Assembly (NCBI GenBank): GCA_910589125.1
Contig: CAJURX010000006.1
Coordinates: 53,125-117,124, forward strand
Reading direction: 5' to 3'
Length of the DNA: 64,000 bases
From: an uncultured Eggerthellaceae bacterium
Lineage (GTDB): Bacteria > Actinomycetota > Coriobacteriia > Coriobacteriales > Eggerthellaceae
Positions within the stretch are counted from its first letter, which is position 1. Each line of letters begins with the position of its first letter. The translations under genes and the position numbers were made by a program. The notes under the pieces were generated by a model that saw only the letters and a list, made by a program, of their open reading frames with translations, was not told the origin of the DNA and ran no database searches. Below, piece after piece: positions 60,447-64,000 of the stretch.

Positions 60447-60962
60447 CTACGCTGCGCCCTCGCCCTCATCGACCGCCTCGCCCTTGAGGAGCGCAGCCAG
60501 CTTGCGGGTGACCTGATACTTCTTCTTCAGCTCGCGACCCTCGATGCGCACGCCCATGGAGCGAGCGGTGCCTGCGATGATCTCCTTCGCGGCATCGATG
60601 TCGTTCGCGTTGAGGTCGGGCATCTTGATCTCAGCGATCTCGGTGAGCTGAGCGTCCGTCAGCGTGCCCACGGTCTGGAGCTGCGGGATGCCAGCACCAT
60701 GCTCGATCCCCAGCTTCTCCTTGATCAGCACTGCCGCCGGAGGGGTCTTGCAGATGAAGTCGAAGGTCTTGTCCTCATAGACGGTGATCTCGACAGGGAT
60801 GATGGTCCCAGCCTGGTCCTGCGTCTGCGCATTGAACGCTTGGCAGAACTGCATGATGTTGACGCCCTGGGCACCGAGCGCGGGGCCTACCGGAGGCGCC
60901 GGGTTAGCCTGTCCTGCAGGTATCTGCAGCTTTATGAATCCAGATACGTTCTTGTCAGCCAT
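60447..60962 (-). CDS. rplK: 50S ribosomal protein L11 with C-terminal extension
   Basis: L11 is part of the GTPase-associated centre. Residues 1-141 are a standard L11 ([20 protein letters not shown], the [13 protein letters not shown] loop, and [15 protein letters not shown]). The protein then runs on for about 28 residues ([20 protein letters not shown] then VDEGEGAA) beyond the usual end. The frame is open and ends in a normal stop, so this is not an obvious sequence error. AGAGGA precedes the ATG. It lies 111 bases after nusG, in the classical secE-nusG-rplK-rplA order. Confidence 0.95.
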   Translation of the reverse strand: MADKNVSGFIKLQIPAGQANPAPPVGPALGAQGVNIMQFCQAFNAQTQDQAGTIIPVEITVYEDKTFDFICKTPPAAVLIKEKLGIEHGAGIPQLQTVGTLTDAQLTEIAEIKMPDLNANDIDAAKEIIAGTARSMGVRIEGRELKKKYQVTRKLAALLKGEAVDEGEGAA

Positions 60963-61073
60963 GTTCCTCTATACCTCGCTAAAGCTCATCTGTTCTCTGT
61001 ATATCCACAAGACGCTGCGATCATGCGAGAAGCCCCGGTCCACTCGGGCGCATGGCGCGAGCATCTATGTGTG

Positions 61074-61604
61074 CTAGATCTTCTCCACCTGCTCGAACGT
61101 GAGCTCCACAGGGGTCTCACGCCCGAAGATGGATACCATCACCTTCACCTTGCCGGCTTCCGGCATGACCTCTGAGACCATGCCATCGAAATCCTTCAAG
61201 GGACCTGAGATCACGTGCACCGCCTGTCCGACCTCCATCGTGGTGGTGGTCTTCTTCGGTGCGGTGACGCTCGTGCGCCTCATGATCTTGTTGTATTCAT
61301 CACGGGTCAGCGGAGACGGATTGCCCTGGCTCCCCACGAACCCGGTGACACCGGGGGTGTTGCGCACAGCAGCCCAGCTGCGATCGTCCATCTCCATCTT
61401 GACCAGGACGTAGCCGGGGAACACCTTCTTCTGGACCTCTTTGCGCTTTCCGTCATCCCTGATCTCAGACACCATCTCCTTCGGTATCTCGATCTTGAAG
61501 ACGTTGTTCTCGAGGCCCATGGTCTCTATGCGCGTCTGAAGATTCGCCTTGACCTTGTCCTCATAGCCTGAGTAGGTGTGAAGGACGTACCATTTCCTTG
61601 CCAT
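61074..61604 (-). CDS. nusG: Transcription termination/antitermination protein NusG
   Basis: NusG couples RNA polymerase to ribosome and Rho. The 176-residue product has the NGN domain ([20 protein letters not shown] through the [20 protein letters not shown] region) and the C-terminal KOW domain ([20 protein letters not shown]). Length is minimal; the acidic N-terminal extension found in many actinobacterial NusG proteins is absent. GGAGG lies in front of the ATG, which is 2 bases after the secE stop, so both are co-translated. Confidence 0.97.
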   Translation of the reverse strand: MARKWYVLHTYSGYEDKVKANLQTRIETMGLENNVFKIEIPKEMVSEIRDDGKRKEVQKKVFPGYVLVKMEMDDRSWAAVRNTPGVTGFVGSQGNPSPLTRDEYNKIMRRTSVTAPKKTTTTMEVGQAVHVISGPLKDFDGMVSEVMPEAGKVKVMVSIFGRETPVELTFEQVEKI

Positions 61605-61606
61605 CG

Positions 61607-62221
61607 CTAGCCCTCCGTACCAGATCCGGTCTCAGCACCCTCGCCAGCACCCGCATCATCTGCGCCTGCGTCAGCGGATGCATCAGCCTCAGCGGCATCC
61701 GAGCTGGATGCATCTGCGCTCGACGCATCTGAGCCAGAGGAGCCGTCCGCAGAGAAGTCGCCTCCGGTGAACACGCTCCCCCAGTCGATGGAGGAGGGGT
61801 CGGCACCTGAGAGGAGGATCAGCAGGGGGGTGATGACCAGGTTGTCGAGCACGGCCACGAAGACGCCGAAGAACACGAGAGCCACCACGACGACGCCCGT
61901 CCACCTCATGACGTCGATGCGCGAGGGCCATGTGACCCTCTTCAGCTCAGCCTTGACGTCACGGAAGAACTGGAAGCGCTTCTTCTTGGGCTTCTCTTCT
62001 ACCTTCTTCGCCTTCTTCGCAGGCTCGGACTCCTTGGCCTTCTCAGCCTTGTCATCCTTCTCCGACTTCTTGAAGAGGCCCTTCTTCTCGGCCTTCTCAT
62101 CGGAGGACTGAGCAGCGATGGGCTGCTCCTTCTCCAACACCTCTTCCTGCTCGCGCTCGGCCTTGCGGGCCTGACGGGCAGCAGATGCCTTGGCTCTCTG
62201 GGTCTTGGACTTCTTTGCCAT
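61607..62221 (-). CDS. secE: Preprotein translocase subunit SecE with long extensions
   Basis: SecE stabilises SecY in the translocon. The conserved core is at about 83-138: the amphipathic [17 protein letters not shown] followed by one transmembrane helix (about 108-136). The protein is 204 residues, far longer than most. Residues 1-82 are a highly charged Lys/Glu/Ala-rich cytoplasmic region. Residues 139-204, predicted outside the membrane, are a low-complexity Ser/Asp/Ala/Gly tail without recognisable domains. AAGGA is 5 bases before the ATG. It is placed between tRNA-Trp and nusG, as is usual. Confidence 0.93.
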   Translation of the reverse strand: MAKKSKTQRAKASAARQARKAEREQEEVLEKEQPIAAQSSDEKAEKKGLFKKSEKDDKAEKAKESEPAKKAKKVEEKPKKKRFQFFRDVKAELKRVTWPSRIDVMRWTGVVVVALVFFGVFVAVLDNLVITPLLILLSGADPSSIDWGSVFTGGDFSADGSSGSDASSADASSSDAAEADASADAGADDAGAGEGAETGSGTEG

Positions 62222-62270
62222 GTGGATCCTTAAGCGAGTCTTATCGAGAACTTCTTTATAACACCAAACA

Positions 62271-62294
62271 AGCAGCCTCTATGAGAAGGCTGCT
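62271..62294 (-). terminator. Weak terminator after tRNA-Trp
   Basis: A perfect 8-bp stem (AGCAGCCT / AGGCTGCT) with an 8-base loop lies 14 bases after the tRNA, followed on the minus strand by TGTTTGG. It may allow partial read-through into secE, or help to define the tRNA end. Confidence 0.55.
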
Positions 62295-62308
62295 CGAGAA
62301 AGACAAAG

Positions 62309-62384
62309 TGGCACGCCAGGAAGGACTCGAACCCTCAACTTTCGGTTTTGGAGACCGATGCTCTACCAATTGAACTACTGGCGT
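62309..62384 (-). tRNA. tRNA-Trp (anticodon CCA)
   Basis: A 76-base tRNA with encoded CCA on the minus strand. The acceptor arms ACGCCAG / CTGGCGT pair perfectly, with G as discriminator. The anticodon stem TCGGT / ACCGA encloses CTCCAAA, anticodon CCA. Its place between rpmG and secE is a conserved bacterial arrangement. Confidence 0.98.
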
Positions 62385-62407
62385 GTGCAAAAGCTATCTC
62401 TACGAGT

Positions 62408-62557
62408 CTAACGAGTCTCGCGATGCAGCGTGTGGTGACGACACCACTTGCAATACTTCTTGAACTCGAGGCGCTCGGGGTTGTTCTGCTTGTTCTTGGT
62501 GGTCGTGTAATTGCGACGCTTGCAATCGGTGCACGCCATCGTGACCAGGGTACGCAT
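62408..62557 (-). CDS. rpmG: 50S ribosomal protein L33
   Basis: A 49-residue protein, [20 protein letters not shown] at its start, with the zinc-binding pairs CTDC (9-12) and CKWC (36-39) of the C+ form of L33. AAGGAG lies 5 bases before the ATG. It sits between tuf and tRNA-Trp, 23 bases from the tRNA 5' end, so both are probably on one transcript with secE-nusG. A terminator after tuf suggests a separate promoter in the 68-base stretch ahead of rpmG, though none is obvious. Confidence 0.97.
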   Translation of the reverse strand: MRTLVTMACTDCKRRNYTTTKNKQNNPERLEFKKYCKWCRHHTLHRETR

Positions 62558-62625
62558 TTGCTCTCCTTATACTTCTCTTACACTGCGAGCTTCGAAGATC
62601 TGCACATGGATTCCCTCTTCGCAAG

Positions 62626-62660
62626 AACCGGGCTCGCCCATGGAACGAGCGAGCCCGGTT
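62626..62660 (-). terminator. Terminator of tuf
   Basis: A perfect 12-bp stem (AACCGGGCTCGC / GCGAGCCCGGTT) with an 11-base loop begins 20 bases after the tuf stop; CTTGCG follows. Confidence 0.85.
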
Positions 62661-62680
62661 GCGATATGCATCAGGTAAAG

Positions 62681-63883
62681 CTACTTGATGATCTTGGTGA
62701 CGCGGCCAGAGCCGACGGTGCGACCACCCTCGCGGATAGCGAACTTCAGGCCGTCCTCCATTGCCACCGGGTGGATGAGCTCGCCGGTGATGGTGACGTT
62801 GTCGCCAGGCATGACCATCTCGGTGCCCTCGGGCAGATGCGCAACACCGGTGATGTCGGTGGTGCGGAAGTAGAACTGCGGGCGATAGCCATCGAAGAAC
62901 GGAGTGTGACGGCCACCCTCGTCCTTGGTCAGGATGTAGACCTGGCCCTCGAACTCGGTGTGCGGAGTCACGCTGCCGGGCTTGCAGAGGACCTGGCCAC
63001 GCTCGATGTCCTCGCGCTTGATGCCGCGGAGCAGCACGCCGATGTTGTCGCCAGCCTGTGCCTCGTCGAGCAGCTTGCGGAACATCTCGATGCCGGTGCA
63101 GACGGTCTTCTCGGTCGGGCGGATGCCGACGATCTCGACCTCGTCGTTCATGTGAAGGACGCCGCGCTCCACACGACCGGTGGCAACGGTGCCGCGGCCG
63201 GTGATGGTCATGGTGTCCTCGACAGCCATCAGGAACGGCTTGTCGACGTCGCGCTCCGGGGTGGGGATGTAGGAGTCAACCGCGTCCATGAGCTCCCAGA
63301 CCTTCTCCTGCCACTCCTTGTCGCCCTCGAGGGCCTTCAGAGCGGAGCCGCGGATGATCGGGGTGTCGTCGCCGGGGAACTCGTAGCTGTCGAGCAGCTC
63401 GCGAACCTCCATCTCGACGAGCTCGATGAGCTCCTCGTCGTCGACCATGTCGCACTTGTTCAGGAACACGACGATGTAGGGCACGCCGACCTGACGAGCG
63501 AGCAGGATGTGCTCACGGGTCTGGGCCATCGGGCCGTCGGTAGCAGCGATGACGAGGATAGCGCCGTCCATCTGAGCAGCACCGGTGATCATGTTCTTGA
63601 CGTAGTCAGCATGTCCGGGGCAGTCAACGTGAGCGTAGTGGCGCGTGTCGGTCTCGTACTCGATGTGAGCGATGGAGATCGTGATGCCGCGCTCGCGCTC
63701 CTCGGGAGCCTTGTCGATGTCCTCGAAAGCGGTGAAGTCAGCGGTCGCAGAACCGTGGCTTCCGTCGTTCTCAGAGAGCGTCTTGGAGATCGCAGCGGTG
63801 AGCGTGGTCTTGCCATGATCGACGTGGCCGATCGTACCGATGTTTACATGCGGCTTGGAACGCTCGAACTTCTCCTTGGCCAT
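62681..63883 (-). CDS. tuf: Elongation factor Tu
   Basis: EF-Tu carries aminoacyl-tRNA to the ribosome. The 400-residue product has the G1 GHVDHGKTT, the RGITI switch 1, [16 protein letters not shown] and SALKALEG motifs, then domains 2 and 3 ending in [23 protein letters not shown] is upstream of the ATG at 63883; a longer reading from 63982 would enter the neighbouring tRNA and is rejected. Its codon use is noticeably more biased than that of the neighbours, as expected for the most abundant protein. A tRNA-Met lies 63 bases upstream on the same strand. Confidence 0.98.
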   Translation of the reverse strand: MAKEKFERSKPHVNIGTIGHVDHGKTTLTAAISKTLSENDGSHGSATADFTAFEDIDKAPEERERGITISIAHIEYETDTRHYAHVDCPGHADYVKNMITGAAQMDGAILVIAATDGPMAQTREHILLARQVGVPYIVVFLNKCDMVDDEELIELVEMEVRELLDSYEFPGDDTPIIRGSALKALEGDKEWQEKVWELMDAVDSYIPTPERDVDKPFLMAVEDTMTITGRGTVATGRVERGVLHMNDEVEIVGIRPTEKTVCTGIEMFRKLLDEAQAGDNIGVLLRGIKREDIERGQVLCKPGSVTPHTEFEGQVYILTKDEGGRHTPFFDGYRPQFYFRTTDITGVAHLPEGTEMVMPGDNVTITGELIHPVAMEDGLKFAIREGGRTVGSGRVTKIIK

Positions 63884-63946
63884 TTCATCCTCCTTTAAGG
63901 GTGTTTGATCCTTCAAGATATATACAGGCCTTTCGGCCAACATTGC

Positions 63947-64000
63947 TGGTAGCGGTGACTGGATTTGAACCAGTGACGCCACGGGTATGAACCGTGTGCT
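63947..64000 (-). tRNA. tRNA-Met (anticodon CAU), 5' part beyond the window
   Basis: The 3' 54 bases are visible on the minus strand: anticodon stem CACGG / CCGTG with loop TTCATAC (anticodon CAT), T-arm ACTGGTTCAAATCCAGT, and the acceptor 3' strand CACCGCT followed by A and CCA. The anticodon stem lacks the three G-C pairs of initiator tRNA, so an elongator tRNA-Met (or a lysidine-modified tRNA-Ile2) is more likely. The 5' end is outside the window. Confidence 0.85.

Noticed and set aside
62348..63898. 516-codon open frame opposite tuf
   Set aside because: Antisense of a highly expressed, codon-biased gene; it also crosses tRNA-Trp and rpmG.

Overview
The window is a gene-dense, roughly 60% GC stretch of a bacterial chromosome made almost entirely of housekeeping genes, most of them on the minus strand. 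Gene content, zinc-type ribosomal proteins L28 and L33, strong AAGGAGG-type ribosome binding sites, GTG/TTG starts and several family choices (TIGR03960 radical SAM plus DUF2344, DUF697, fused CydDC, FakA/Asp23, SstT) point to an anaerobic or microaerobic actinobacterium, most likely of class Coriobacteriia. This placement is inferred from protein character and gene order; no 16S rRNA gene is present and I cannot name the genus.

Layout. 1-3.6 kb: an Rpn-family nuclease/transposase, convergent with thrS, then a membrane zinc-ribbon protein. 3.6-10 kb: tig, clpP, clpX and valS (protein folding, quality control, Val-tRNA). 10-15 kb: tRNA-Leu, a CapA-like phosphoesterase and an SstT serine/threonine symporter on the plus strand, a repeat-rich gap, tRNA-Asn, and the primary sigma factor. 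15-22 kb: a SulP anion transporter, priA coupled to metK (metK preceded by an S-box-type SAM riboswitch that includes its Shine-Dalgarno), and an endonuclease IV-like protein lacking several metal ligands. 22-31.3 kb: the yceD-rpmF-plsX-rnc-smc-ftsY-ffh block linking ribosome, lipid, chromosome and secretion functions. 31.4-37 kb: a DivIVA-like coiled-coil protein, then asp23-fakA-recG-rsmD. 37-42.2 kb: divergent rpmB, then rpe-cysteine desulfurase-PHP phosphatase-Nif3-zinc ribbon. 42.3-57 kb: an alkyltransferase-like protein, then a ten-gene minus-strand run xerD-mreB-mreC-mreD-mrdA-rodA-DUF697-radical SAM-DUF2344-cydDC that joins cell elongation to tRNA-type modification and cytochrome bd assembly. 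57-64 kb: a DUF1846 protein, NAD kinase, and the classical translation/secretion block tuf-rpmG-tRNA-Trp-secE-nusG-rplK-rplA, ending in a partial tRNA-Met.

There is no CRISPR array, prophage, plasmid replication gene or intact insertion sequence. The most interesting points are family members altered at key residues (an Nfo-like protein missing four metal ligands; an MGMT-like protein with Ile for the active Cys), unusual terminal extensions (FtsY C-terminal tail, histone-H1-like tails on SigA, Nif3 and RNase III, SecE C-terminal tail), a DUF697 protein inside the elongasome operon, RNA leader structures at metK and sstT, and a dispersed GTAGGGGCGCA-type palindromic repeat. I did not find a clearly new multi-gene defence or biosynthetic system.
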